From positions 1,116,001 to 1,180,000 of the forward strand of contig NZ_CP080383.1 in the NCBI RefSeq assembly GCF_019443325.1: a stretch of 64,000 nt of DNA, read 5' to 3'. The DNA is from Cryobacterium sp. PAMC25264 (GTDB lineage Bacteria; Actinomycetota; Actinomycetes; Actinomycetales; Microbacteriaceae). A model generated the notes under the pieces. That model ran no database searches, was not told the DNA's origin, and worked only from the letters and a program-made list of their open reading frames with translations. Positions 56,375-64,000 of this stretch are shown here, piece by piece; the first letter of the stretch is position 1; each line of letters starts with the position of its first letter. The position numbers were made by a program, and so were the translations under genes.

Positions 56375-57687
56375 CCCTCCTGATCATCAGCCCCGACTAC
56401 GCGTCGCACCTGTTCCCACTCGCGACCCTCGGCACCGCCTGGCGCAGCAGAGGTGAGCGTGTGGTGGTGGCCAGTGGGCCGGCCACGGCCGGCATCGTGG
56501 CCGACTTCGGCTTCGAACGGGTGAACCTGCAGCTGGGCCGCGGGTCGAACCCCGGCACCATCCGCGCCGAGGACCAGCCCACCGGCGAGGACGACGCACT
56601 GCGCGGCTTCTTCGACGCCACCCGGGTGGGCCTGGTGGAAACCCTCCGGTTCCAGGCCGAGGCCCGCAGCAGCGACCTGCTCTGGAACCCCGTGGCCGTG
56701 GCTCGCGAGGTGCAGCGCATCGTGGCCGAGGTGCAGCCCGACCAGGTGATCGTGGACCACCTGGCCTTCAGCGCCAGGCTCGCCCTGATCAGCGCAGGAG
56801 TGCGGCACGCCGACGTCGTGCTCGGGCATCCCACCGCCCTGCCCCTGGGGGACGAGGTCTACGGCTACCCGTCAACCTGGCCGGATGCGTTCACCCCGGA
56901 CCCGCTCGAGCTTGTGCAGCTGCGGCTGCTCTGCGAACGGGTACGCGACGACTTCACGCTGCAGTGGAACGACGCCCTGCTGCAGCTGGACCCGACGGCC
57001 CCGCCCAGCGGCGACGCCTTCACCGAGACCGGAGACGTGCTGCTGCTGAACTATCCGGCCGAGCTGCACTCGGCGGAGCGCACCGCGCTACTGCCCGAGC
57101 ACGCCTTCCTCGGCTCCGCTGTGCGTTCGGAGGCCGACGACCCCGAGGTGTCCGCCTGGCTGGCCTCCGGCGACGACCGCCCGCTGGTCTACGTCAGCTT
57201 CGGCAGCTTCCTGTCGGTGCGCGGCGATGTCCTCGCCCGCGTGGCGGAGGCCCTGCGCGGCCTCGATGTGCGGGTGGCGATCGCCGTGGGCTCCACCGAT
57301 GCGGCCGAGCTGGGCCCGGTGCCGGATTCCTGGTTGGTGCGCGCATTCCTGCCCCAGGTGACGGTGCTCGGGCACGCGGCCCTGGCCGTGACGCACGGCG
57401 GCAACAACTCGGTCACCGAGGCCATGACGGCGGGTGTGCCGTTGCTCGTGCTGCCGTTCTCCACCGACCAGTTCGCCGGGGCCGCAGCCCTCGACGACGC
57501 CGGTTTCGGGCGCTCTCTCGACCCCAACACCGCCGGCCCGGATGCGCTGCGACAGGCCGCCGTGACGCTGCTGGGGCTCTCGGGAGAACCCCGGGAACGC
57601 CTGCGGGCGCTCAGCGCGGCGTTGTCCGACGGTGCGGGGCCGCAGCGCGCGTACGCGGCGCTGCAGTCGGTGCCGCGCGCGGCCTGA
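56371..57687 (+). CDS. GT1-type (MGT-like) glycosyltransferase
   Basis: 438 residues with the GT-B fold of UDP-glycosyltransferases that decorate lipids or natural products. The N-terminal acceptor site begins LLIISPDYASHLFPLATLGT with the expected catalytic His (SHLFP). The donor site is seen as PLVYVSFGSFLSVRGD and VRAFLPQVTVLGHAALAVTHGGNNSVTEAM, a clear PSPG-like block. It starts with GTG overlapping the upstream stop. The acceptor is unknown; no biosynthetic gene cluster is visible around it. Confidence 0.88.
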   Translation: MTLLIISPDYASHLFPLATLGTAWRSRGERVVVASGPATAGIVADFGFERVNLQLGRGSNPGTIRAEDQPTGEDDALRGFFDATRVGLVETLRFQAEARSSDLLWNPVAVAREVQRIVAEVQPDQVIVDHLAFSARLALISAGVRHADVVLGHPTALPLGDEVYGYPSTWPDAFTPDPLELVQLRLLCERVRDDFTLQWNDALLQLDPTAPPSGDAFTETGDVLLLNYPAELHSAERTALLPEHAFLGSAVRSEADDPEVSAWLASGDDRPLVYVSFGSFLSVRGDVLARVAEALRGLDVRVAIAVGSTDAAELGPVPDSWLVRAFLPQVTVLGHAALAVTHGGNNSVTEAMTAGVPLLVLPFSTDQFAGAAALDDAGFGRSLDPNTAGPDALRQAAVTLLGLSGEPRERLRALSAALSDGAGPQRAYAALQSVPRAA

Positions 57688-57736
57688 CGCGTCAGGGAAG
57701 CCGTCGTGCTCCGCGTCGCGTTCCAGGCGTGGGGCC

Positions 57737-58252
57737 CTAGGCGTCGATGGCGTACACGAGCGACTCCTGCACCATGCCGAGCCAGTCGTAGACCTCGCCA
57801 AGGAAGCCGCTCTGGTCGTCGTGCAGCCTCGGGATGCCCCGGTCGTCGACCTGCAGGCGTTCGGCGATAACCAGCCGTAGGTCGGTGAGGGTGCGCAACC
57901 ATGACTGCACGCCGGCCGGGTCGAGCACGACGGGGACCGGAAGCGGGTCGTGCCCCTGCGCATCCTGCGGTTCGACGCCGAGCAGGGCGATGACCGAGCG
58001 GGCGTTGGCGATCTTGCCCTCGAGCAGGCCGTCGGCGGTGAACCGGCGGAACTCGGCGCTGGCCTCGGGGTCGTCCGGGTACGCGGCGGGCAGGAGCCGG
58101 CTCACAGCGGCCAAGCTGAACGAACCGGGGTCGTCGGTGTCGATGCTCTCGAGCATCCCGATCAGCTGCCCGGCGACCTGGCGGAGCAGGTCGGCTTCGA
58201 CGGGTTCGAACATCGCCGAAACCGTGCTGGAGTCCTCGCGGCGGAAGTCCAT
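57737..58252 (-). CDS. DUF2017 protein
   Basis: 171 residues. Conserved blocks include MFEPVEADLLRQVAGQLIGM, SRLLPAAYPDDPEASAEFRR and the C-terminal FLGEVYDWLGMVQESLVYAI. In actinobacteria this gene almost always lies next to clpS, as here, but its role is not established. The ATG at 58252 overlaps the stop of a very short open frame (TGATG), implying continuous translation from clpS. Confidence 0.88.
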   Translation of the reverse strand: MDFRREDSSTVSAMFEPVEADLLRQVAGQLIGMLESIDTDDPGSFSLAAVSRLLPAAYPDDPEASAEFRRFTADGLLEGKIANARSVIALLGVEPQDAQGHDPLPVPVVLDPAGVQSWLRTLTDLRLVIAERLQVDDRGIPRLHDDQSGFLGEVYDWLGMVQESLVYAIDA

Positions 58253-58332
58253 CAGGCCACCGTCGGGCGGCGCGCAGCGCGCGTCATCGTGTAGACCGGG
58301 CGCTCGAGCGGGTTGTCGGTGCCGATGCTCAC
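58252..58332 (-). CDS. Possible 26-residue leader peptide between clpS and DUF2017
   Basis: An 81-base frame starts at a GTG that overlaps the clpS stop (GTGA) and stops at a TGA that overlaps the DUF2017 ATG (TGATG). The product would be [20 protein letters not shown] plus RRPTVA. Fitting the gap at both ends is suggestive of translational coupling, but chance cannot be ruled out and the peptide matches nothing I know. Confidence 0.35.
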   Translation of the reverse strand: MSIGTDNPLERPVYTMTRAARRPTVA

Positions 58333-58613
58333 TCTTCGGCCCGGTCCAGCGTGGCCCAGAGGCCGTAGCCGTGCATGGCCTCAACGTGCCGCTCCATCGA
58401 TTCCCGATTGCCGGTGGCCACGATCGCGCGGCCGTTGTTGTGCACCTGCAGCATGAGGCGTTCCGCCTCGGCTGCCGGAACCCCGAAGTAGCTGCGGAAG
58501 ACGTAGGAGACATAGGACATCAGGTTGACCGGGTCGTCCCAGACCACGGTGACCCAAGGCCGGTCCAGGGAGACGGCCTCTCGGGTGAGCAGTCTTTCGT
58601 CGGTGGTGGGCAC
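58329..58613 (-). CDS. clpS: ClpS adaptor for the Clp protease
   Basis: 94 residues. Delivers N-degron substrates to ClpC/ClpA. Conserved features are visible: [20 protein letters not shown], where Asp-Asp-Pro-Val-Asn lines the N-end residue pocket, [20 protein letters not shown] (family H-x-x-G pattern) and the closing [17 protein letters not shown]. It is the first gene of a run with DUF2017. Confidence 0.95.
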   Translation of the reverse strand: MPTTDERLLTREAVSLDRPWVTVVWDDPVNLMSYVSYVFRSYFGVPAAEAERLMLQVHNNGRAIVATGNRESMERHVEAMHGYGLWATLDRAEE

Positions 58614-58687
58614 ACTTAAGCCTCACATGTGCGGGCCGAGAGTTCCACCACCCCATGGCAGGATGGGGACATCGTGAGACACCCGCA

Positions 58688-59614
58688 ATGAGCCGCCGCC
58701 CCACCGTCAGCCCCCGCATCAGCCGACCCCGCCGCCGTCCGCGCTGGACCCGCCGCACCCCCAATCTGCTGATCACCCTGGTCGTGGCGATCGCCATCGC
58801 CTGGGCCGTCGGTTATGTCTCCACCGGCCAGGCCGCTCCCACCATCGGCTGGGACACCGCAACCCCGGAAGCGCAGGCCACCTCCCAGCCCGCCGGCGGC
58901 GATCCTGTCCCCGCACACACCGCTCCGGTCAACACCGCGCCGGTCAATGCTGCACCCTCGAACAGCGCGCCGACCTATTCCGGCACCGCGGCCCTCGCCC
59001 TGGTGGCCGCTCTGCCCGACGCCGTCTGGAGCGACGACGGCAGCTACGCGGGCAACCGCACGGCGCTGTTCGGCGATGCCTGGGCATTCGACTTCGACCA
59101 GAACGGCTGTGACACTCGCAACGACATCCTCACCCGCGACCTCATCGCCGCAGACGTCGACCCGGCGACCTGCCGGGTGTACACGGGCACCCTCACCGAC
59201 CCCTACACGGGGGAGACGATCACCTTCGTGCGCGGGCAGGACACCTCGGCCCTGGTACAGATCGACCACCTCTTGCCGCTCAAGGCCGTCTACGCCACCG
59301 GGGGAGAGGCCTGGACTGCCCAGAAGCGGCAGGCCCTGGCCAACGACCCGGTGAACCTGCTGGCGGTCAAGGGCACCGAGAACTCGTCGAAGTCCGACTC
59401 GCTGCCCAGCGACTGGCTGCCGGGCTTCTACCCCGACGTCTCCGACCGGCACGACCTGGGTCAGCGCGTGGTCTGGGACGATCTGCCCGCCGACACGACC
59501 CTGCAGTGCTGGTACATCGACAAGCTCGTTCCGGTCTTCGTGGCCTACGACCTCGGTGTCACCCCCGAAGACCGCGCCGCGATGACGGCCGTGCTGGAGA
59601 CCTGCCCCGCCTGA
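58688..59614 (+). CDS. Secreted or membrane-anchored HNH nuclease (GmrSD/DUF1524-type)
   Basis: 308 residues. A very basic N-terminus (SRPRRRPRWTRRTPN) and one membrane helix (LLITLVVAIAIAWAVGYVST) are followed by a Pro/Ala/Ser spacer with NTAPVNAAPSNSAP repeats. The nuclease domain comes next: the His of VQIDHLLPLKAVYATGGEAW and the Asn residues of NDPVNLLAVKGTENSSKSD form the HNH/beta-beta-alpha-metal site. The same domain ends the GmrSD restriction enzymes, but here it is exported, so a role in nutrient DNA use or competition is more likely. Four cysteines may form disulfides. The start at 58688 lacks a good ribosome site. Confidence 0.84.
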   Translation: MSRRPTVSPRISRPRRRPRWTRRTPNLLITLVVAIAIAWAVGYVSTGQAAPTIGWDTATPEAQATSQPAGGDPVPAHTAPVNTAPVNAAPSNSAPTYSGTAALALVAALPDAVWSDDGSYAGNRTALFGDAWAFDFDQNGCDTRNDILTRDLIAADVDPATCRVYTGTLTDPYTGETITFVRGQDTSALVQIDHLLPLKAVYATGGEAWTAQKRQALANDPVNLLAVKGTENSSKSDSLPSDWLPGFYPDVSDRHDLGQRVVWDDLPADTTLQCWYIDKLVPVFVAYDLGVTPEDRAAMTAVLETCPA

Positions 59615-59692
59615 TCCCGCCCGCCGCGTGCGCAACTCCTGCGATTTCAGCGGAAACAGTGGCCTGGCAACAGGCCCGACGCACGATTAGCG

Positions 59693-59753
59693 GGAGATAG
59701 TGAGGTTTCTAGGATGAAATCGCTGATTGGGTCCTAGAAAACTCACTGTCTCC
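59693..59753. repeat. Long inverted repeat in a gene-free gap
   Basis: Two 22-base arms (59693-59714 and 59732-59753) match at 20 positions when one is inverted, separated by 17 bases. The core is TGAGGTTTCTAGGA against TCCTAGAAAACTCA. It lies between the convergent nuclease and DUF1275 genes, so it may act as a terminator. The AT-rich stem is unlike the GC-rich terminators elsewhere in the window, so a mobile or REP-like origin is possible. Confidence 0.75.
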
Positions 59754-59783
59754 TGTCGCGCGCGCGGTGTGGCTGCGGGGGGA

Positions 59784-60500
59784 CTAGGCCGGGGCGACGG
59801 GGGCGTGGTGGGGGCGGCCGGCCGCGTGGCCGATGGCGGTCACGGTGAGGGTGATCGCGGCGGTGAGGGCGATGCCCCAGCCGATGTGCACCATGAGCAG
59901 CAGGGCGCCCACGCCGGCGCCGGCCAGGATCAGCACGATGGCCGCCAGGCGGCGGAACCAGGGCTGGTTCTTGGCGCCGCCGAAGCGGGAGTCGGCCGCG
60001 AAGCCCGTGATGGTGGAGGTGACGACCACGGTCGTGACGTCCTTCACCGCGATGTGACGGGCCACGGCGGCCTGCAGGCCCATGACGGCGGCCAGGAAGC
60101 CGGTGACGAACAGGTCGAACGGCGCCGGCGGTTTGCCGCCCACGACGAACAGGATGATCGCCAGCGCGGCCATGATCACGCCGACCGCGCCGAACAACGC
60201 GGTGGCTTCGGTGGTCCAGCCGACCTTCACGTGGCGCAGCACCCGGCCGCCGATCGCGGCGCCCACCATGAAGGTGAACAGGGCGATGAGCGGGCCCACC
60301 ACGGGCAAGTCGTCAGCGCCGGCGATGGCCATGCCCAGGATCACGACGTTGCCGGTCATATTGCCGGTGAACACCTTGTCGAGGCCGAGGTAACCCACGG
60401 CATCCGCCACACCCGTGGAGAAAGTGAGGGCGAGCATCAGGCCCAGGTGCAGGTTGTCGGGCTTGCTGCGCAGGCGGTGGAGGACGGGGGTGGAGGCCAC
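59784..60500 (-). CDS. DUF1275 (YoaK-like) membrane protein
   Basis: 238 residues with six membrane helices. The family motif is in DAVGYLGLDKVFTGNMTGNV, and the second half carries GLQAAVARHIAVKDVTTVVV and TSTITGFAADS. Members are widespread inner-membrane proteins with no proven substrate. GTG 60500 is chosen, with AGGA six bases ahead; an in-frame GTG further upstream would add nine residues. It is divergent from the formamidase gene. Confidence 0.85.
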   Translation of the reverse strand: MASTPVLHRLRSKPDNLHLGLMLALTFSTGVADAVGYLGLDKVFTGNMTGNVVILGMAIAGADDLPVVGPLIALFTFMVGAAIGGRVLRHVKVGWTTEATALFGAVGVIMAALAIILFVVGGKPPAPFDLFVTGFLAAVMGLQAAVARHIAVKDVTTVVVTSTITGFAADSRFGGAKNQPWFRRLAAIVLILAGAGVGALLLMVHIGWGIALTAAITLTVTAIGHAAGRPHHAPVAPA

Positions 60501-60715
60501 GAGTGGTCCTATCGGTGTGGACACGCGAGCGTGCGAGATGGGTTCGGGAACGGGGGCCGGGGAGAGGCGCACCCGGGGTGGAACTGAGCCCGGTCGGGAA
60601 TTGTCACGGTAGCGGCTGGTCGGACCGGGCGCAAAACGGGCGCTACTCTCGACCAACGGGGATGCGCCGGCCGGCGCCGAACCGGTTCCCGACCCTCGAT
60701 CCGAAAAGGCGTCCC

Positions 60716-61798
60716 ATGCCATTCGACATCCTGCAGCCCGGCACCGGGCACATCCGCGCCGCGCAGTATCTGCCCGCCACGCCCGACACCGTGCTGTGGG
60801 GGCGGCTGCCCTGTGCCACGGATGCACCGGCGCTCGAGATCGAGAGCGGCACCGAGGTCACCATCGACACGATCAGCCATGAGGGCGTGCTCGAGGACCA
60901 GGGCCGTGACCCGGTGGCCTTCTTCGCCGGCCACGGCGTGGAGCGAGCCGCGGTGCTCGACGATGCCGTGCTGCTGGCCGGTTCCGACAGCCCGCGGGAC
61001 CCCCGGGTGGACGGCCCGCATCTGGTCACCGGTCCGATCCACGTGCGCGGCGCCCGGCCGGGCGACCTGCTCAAGATGACCGTGCTCGAGGCCACCCCGC
61101 GGGTGCCGTACGGCGTGATCTCCAACCGACACGGCCGCGGCGCCCTTCCCGGTGAGTACCCGCTCGGCGACGGAAACGTGAGTGTGTTCGCGGCGCTGGA
61201 GGACTCTCCGGCGGGCCGGGTGGGCACCCTGCCGCTCGTGCCGGGCGGTGAGCGGAGTGTGCACTTCCCGCTCCGGCCGTTCCTCGGCATCATGGGCGTG
61301 GCCGTCGCCGGTGACCTGCGCCCACACTCCGTGCCGCCCGGTTCGCACGGCGGCAACATCGACATCAACCTGCTCACCGTGGGCTCGGCGCTGTACCTGC
61401 CGGTTCAGGTGGCGGGCGCGCTGGCCTATGTGGGTGACCCGCACTTCGCCCAGGGCGACGGCGAGGTGGCCCTCACGGCCATGGAGGCGTCGCTGCGGGT
61501 GACCATCCGGTTCGACGTGGTGACGCAGACCGACGCGGTGGCCGCGTTCGGCGAGCTGGTCGGGCCGCTCGCCGAGACGGCCGAGTTCCTGGTACCTACC
61601 GGCATGGACGCCGACCTCGACGCGGCCGTGCGGAATTGCGTGCGCGCGGCGATCGACCTCCTCGCGGCGCGGTTCGGGATGGACCGCACCCTCGCCTACG
61701 CGTACCTGAGCGCGGCGACCGACTTCAACATCTCGCAGGTGGTCGACCTGGTCGCCGGCGTGCACGCGCGCATCCGGGTGGCGGACTTCGATGTCTGA
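60716..61798 (+). CDS. Acetamidase/formamidase
   Basis: 360 residues. Hydrolyses short-chain amides (formamide, acetamide) to acid and ammonia. Family features seen: WGRLPCATDAPALEIESGTE, the region VDGPHLVTGPIHVRGARPGD, IMGVAVAGDLRPHSVPPGSH with GGNIDINLLTVGSALYLPV, and the C-terminal AYAYLSAATDFNISQVVDLV. The metal-binding and active-site residues of FmdA-type enzymes lie in those blocks. AAAAGG precedes the ATG. It overlaps the next gene by eight bases, so they form one nitrogen-scavenging operon. Confidence 0.92.
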   Translation: MPFDILQPGTGHIRAAQYLPATPDTVLWGRLPCATDAPALEIESGTEVTIDTISHEGVLEDQGRDPVAFFAGHGVERAAVLDDAVLLAGSDSPRDPRVDGPHLVTGPIHVRGARPGDLLKMTVLEATPRVPYGVISNRHGRGALPGEYPLGDGNVSVFAALEDSPAGRVGTLPLVPGGERSVHFPLRPFLGIMGVAVAGDLRPHSVPPGSHGGNIDINLLTVGSALYLPVQVAGALAYVGDPHFAQGDGEVALTAMEASLRVTIRFDVVTQTDAVAAFGELVGPLAETAEFLVPTGMDADLDAAVRNCVRAAIDLLAARFGMDRTLAYAYLSAATDFNISQVVDLVAGVHARIRVADFDV

Positions 61799-63434
61799 GC
61801 CGCGCACCACCGTGCACGGGACGGCCGTTGCCGGGCCCGCCGCCGTCACGCCCACGACCGTCACCGGCGATCTGCCGGAGGGGCTGCTCGAGGCCTTCGC
61901 CGGCTACGAGGACGCCCTCGCCCGCAACGACCTCGCGGCTCTCGACGCCTACTTCGCGCCGGGGGAGAGCACCCTGCGCGGTGACGCCACAGGACTGCTC
62001 GTGGGACACGACGCGATCAGCGGGTTTCGCGGGGCGCGCAGCGGCACGCTCGCCCGCGGCATCCGCTCGCTGCACGTGCGCGTGATCGACCCGCGGCACG
62101 CCGTGATCGTATCGGTCAACGCCCCGGATGCCGGCGGGGCCGGCCTGGTCACCCAGCTCTGGGTGCAGGGCGACTCGGGCTCCTGGCGGGTGGAAGTGGC
62201 TCAGGTGGCCGCGCCGCCTGCCGCGGTCAACCCCACGGTGTGGCGCCTGGTGGGCACTCCGCTCGTGCCCGCGGCCACCGACACCGGCCCGCTCGCCGGG
62301 GAGACGATCGCCGTGAAGGACCTCTTCGACCTCGCCGGCTTCACCGTGGGCGCAGGCAACCCGGCGTACCTCCGCGGGGCCACGCCGGCCACCGTGACCG
62401 CCCCGGCCGTCGCCGCGCTGCTCGGTGCCGGCGCGAGCGTGCGGGGCATCGCCCAGACCGACGAATTCGCGTACAGCATCGCCGGCGACAACGAGCACTA
62501 CGGCACGCCGCCCAACGTGCGGGTGCCCGGCGGACTGCCCGGCGGCTCATCGAGCGGACCCGCCGCGGCCGTGGCCCTCGGCCAGGCCAGCATCGGGCTG
62601 GCCACGGACACCGCCGGCTCCATTCGGGTGCCCGCGTCGTACCAGGGACTCTGGGGACTCCGCAGCACCCACGACGCCGTCGACCGCACCGGTCTGCTGC
62701 CGTTGGCGCCGACGTTCGACACCGTCGGCTGGCTCACCCGCACCCCGGCCGTACTGCGCGCCGTCGCCGCCGCGTCGCTCGATCCCGCCCGGCAGGTGAC
62801 CCTCGCACCGACCGCGGAGCCGGCGGATGCCCTGACGAATCCACCGGCCCGCTTCGCCGTGTCGACGGCGCTGGTCTTCGCCGCCGCCGACGACGTGCAG
62901 GCCGCTTTCGTGACCGGGCTGGACCGCCTCATCCGGGCCGGGCTGCTGCCCGAACCCGACCTCGTCGACGTGGGCGATCTCGCCGAGGCGCTGCGCATCT
63001 TCCGGGCGATCCAGACGGCGGAGGCGTGGAGGTGCAACGGGGACTGGGTCACCGCGCACCCCGGCGCCCTCGGCACCGCGGTAGCGAGCCGGTTCGAGAT
63101 CGCATCCCGCACCGACCCGGCCGCCGAGGCCGAGGCTCGCGTCGCGATGGCCGCCGCCCGCGCCCGGCTGGACGCGGTACTCGACGGACGCATCCTGCTG
63201 TTGCCCTCGGCGTCGTCGACGGCGCCGTCACGGCACGCGAACGCGGCCACCATCGACGCGACCCGCACGGCGACGCTGACCCTGACGAGCCTGGCGGGGA
63301 TCGGTGGGTATCCGGCGCTGTCCGTGCCACTGTTCGAGGTTCACGGCAAGCCGGTGGGGCTGTGCCTGGTGGGCCCGCGATACAGCGACCTCGCCCTCGT
63401 CGAGGTGGGGGCGGAATTGGCCGCGGGTGGGTGA
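61791..63434 (+). CDS. AtzH-like domain fused to an amidase-signature enzyme
   Basis: 547 residues. The first 140 residues form an NTF2-fold AtzH-like domain (EAFAGYEDALARNDLAALDA, LVGHDAISGFRGARSGTLAR). The rest is an amidase-signature domain: catalytic Lys in ETIAVKDLFDLAGFTVGAG, Ser-rich GGLPGGSSSGPAAAVALG (cis-Ser), and nucleophile Ser in ATDTAGSIRVPASYQG. In cyanuric acid breakdown AtzH and the amidase AtzE are separate proteins; their fusion suggests sequential hydrolysis of a urea-type compound such as a carboxylated urea or allophanate. It overlaps the formamidase gene by eight bases. Confidence 0.88.
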   Translation: MSEPRTTVHGTAVAGPAAVTPTTVTGDLPEGLLEAFAGYEDALARNDLAALDAYFAPGESTLRGDATGLLVGHDAISGFRGARSGTLARGIRSLHVRVIDPRHAVIVSVNAPDAGGAGLVTQLWVQGDSGSWRVEVAQVAAPPAAVNPTVWRLVGTPLVPAATDTGPLAGETIAVKDLFDLAGFTVGAGNPAYLRGATPATVTAPAVAALLGAGASVRGIAQTDEFAYSIAGDNEHYGTPPNVRVPGGLPGGSSSGPAAAVALGQASIGLATDTAGSIRVPASYQGLWGLRSTHDAVDRTGLLPLAPTFDTVGWLTRTPAVLRAVAAASLDPARQVTLAPTAEPADALTNPPARFAVSTALVFAAADDVQAAFVTGLDRLIRAGLLPEPDLVDVGDLAEALRIFRAIQTAEAWRCNGDWVTAHPGALGTAVASRFEIASRTDPAAEAEARVAMAAARARLDAVLDGRILLLPSASSTAPSRHANAATIDATRTATLTLTSLAGIGGYPALSVPLFEVHGKPVGLCLVGPRYSDLALVEVGAELAAGG

Positions 63435-63440
63435 CGGCCC

Positions 63441-63485
63441 GAAACATGGCTGAAACACCTGTTGCGTAAACTGGGCATCTGAAAC
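63441..63485 (+). promoter_or_regulatory. Promoter region with repeated GAAAC motifs
   Basis: GAAAC occurs at 63441, 63452, 63481 and 63511. The first two are exactly 11 bp apart (one helical turn), the spacing used by GlnR-type nitrogen regulators, although the GTnAC half of the GlnR box is missing. TAAACT at 63467-63472 fits a -10 box for the aminotransferase gene. Nitrogen control is suggested by the genes around it but is not proven. Confidence 0.4.
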
Positions 63486-63498
63486 ATTTGGTTCAGAA

Positions 63499-64000
63499 TT
63501 GCCGAGGGGTGAAACAGCCATTTCCAGTCTTCCGATCAATCCGCCCTCGCGTCTGCTGATGGGCCCCGGCCCGGTGAACGCCGACCCGCGGGTGCTGCGC
63601 GCTATGTCGGCCCAACTCGTGGGCCAGTACGACCCGTCCATGACCGCGTATATGAACGAGACCATGGAGCTGTACCGGGGCGTCTTCAAGACCGCCAACG
63701 AGCAGACCGTGCTCATCGACGGCACCTCCCGGGCCGGCATCGAGGCTGCGTTGGTCTCGCTGATCAGCCCCGGTGACCGGGTGCTGGTGCCCATTTTCGG
63801 GCGCTTCGGCCATCTGCTGCGCGAGATCGCCGAACGCGCCGGCGCAGAGGTGCACGTGCGGGAGATCGAGTGGGGCACCGTTTTCACGCCCGCTCAGATC
63901 GAGCAGGCCATCCGCGAGACCAAGCCGAAGCTCTTGGCCATCGTGCACGGTGACACCTCCACCACCGTCGCCCAGCCGCTCGACGAGCTCGGCGAGATCT
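63499..64000 (+). CDS. PucG-like aminotransferase, cut by the window end
   Basis: Class V PLP enzyme of the alanine/serine/ureidoglycine-glyoxylate aminotransferase group. The visible N-terminal part has SRLLMGPGPVNADPRVLRAM, LVGQYDPSMTAYMNETMELY, the PLP region DGTSRAGIEAALVSLISPGD and AIVHGDTSTTVAQPLDELG. It resembles PucG, which uses a purine breakdown product. There is no ATG or GTG in frame: candidates are TTG 63499, ATT 63520 (after GAGGGG), or GTG 63509 if one C is missing after it. The gene continues beyond 64000. Its position after two amidases fits purine/amide nitrogen salvage. Confidence 0.82.
   Translation, partial: MPRGETAISSLPINPPSRLLMGPGPVNADPRVLRAMSAQLVGQYDPSMTAYMNETMELYRGVFKTANEQTVLIDGTSRAGIEAALVSLISPGDRVLVPIFGRFGHLLREIAERAGAEVHVREIEWGTVFTPAQIEQAIRETKPKLLAIVHGDTSTTVAQPLDELGEI

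Overview
The window is chromosomal DNA from a high-GC Gram-positive bacterium, most likely an actinobacterium of the Microbacteriaceae (Cryobacterium-like; inferred from gene content, GTG/TTG starts, TANNNT -10 boxes and actinobacterial SOS boxes, not from a database search). It carries about 50 genes packed on both strands. I see no rRNA, tRNA, CRISPR array or prophage. One complete insertion sequence of the IS1182 type is present.

Layout. 0-9 kb: folA-thyA, a predicted wall-anchored esterase, a glutamine amidotransferase, and a PspC-type histidine kinase/response regulator operon divergent from a PspC/LiaF-like membrane protein, with a cluster of half-sites between them. 9-21 kb: an ASCH protein, a DszC-like flavoprotein, topoisomerase IB facing an ATP-dependent DNA ligase, an acyl-CoA synthetase, an aquaporin, a maltokinase-like kinase, a GNAT protein and PEP synthase. 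21-30 kb: an SOS-controlled small protein, a DUF4956 / VTC polyphosphate polymerase / lipoprotein operon, an array of 19-bp repeats, an MFS transporter with its GntR-type regulator, and an SDR. 30-36 kb: a glycolate-oxidase-type FAD protein, the IS element, and an ApbE / FMN-binding / ferric-reductase-like operon. 36.5-39 kb: a coupled cassette of a tandem-repeat peptide, a cupin-4 (JmjC-type) oxygenase and a sucrase/ferredoxin-like protein. 39-48 kb: pyruvate formate-lyase and its activase, a membrane protein, a GH5 cellulase and a class A penicillin-binding protein. 48-54 kb: SOS-controlled DUF6504-like gene and dnaE2, then glutamate decarboxylase and an SDR remnant. 54-64 kb: HEAT-repeat glycosyltransferase and a second glycosyltransferase, clpS/DUF2017, a secreted HNH nuclease, a DUF1275 protein, and a nitrogen-salvage run (formamidase, AtzH-amidase fusion, start of a PucG-like aminotransferase cut by the window end).

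Two points deserve most attention. First, the 36.5-39 kb cassette: three copies of a histidine-bearing motif (NPxGHDGG) lie in a small protein translationally coupled to an oxygenase of the ribosomal-histidine/arginine hydroxylase family, and the motif resembles the uL2 loop that a eukaryotic relative hydroxylates. It could be an enzyme-substrate pair. Second, five genes (ferric-reductase-like protein, cupin oxygenase, an unknown protein at 45.2 kb, dnaE2 and its DUF6504-like partner) each need exactly one extra G/C in a short homopolymer run to be read through. That uniform pattern suggests consensus sequence errors rather than five pseudogenes, and it matters for anyone annotating this window automatically.
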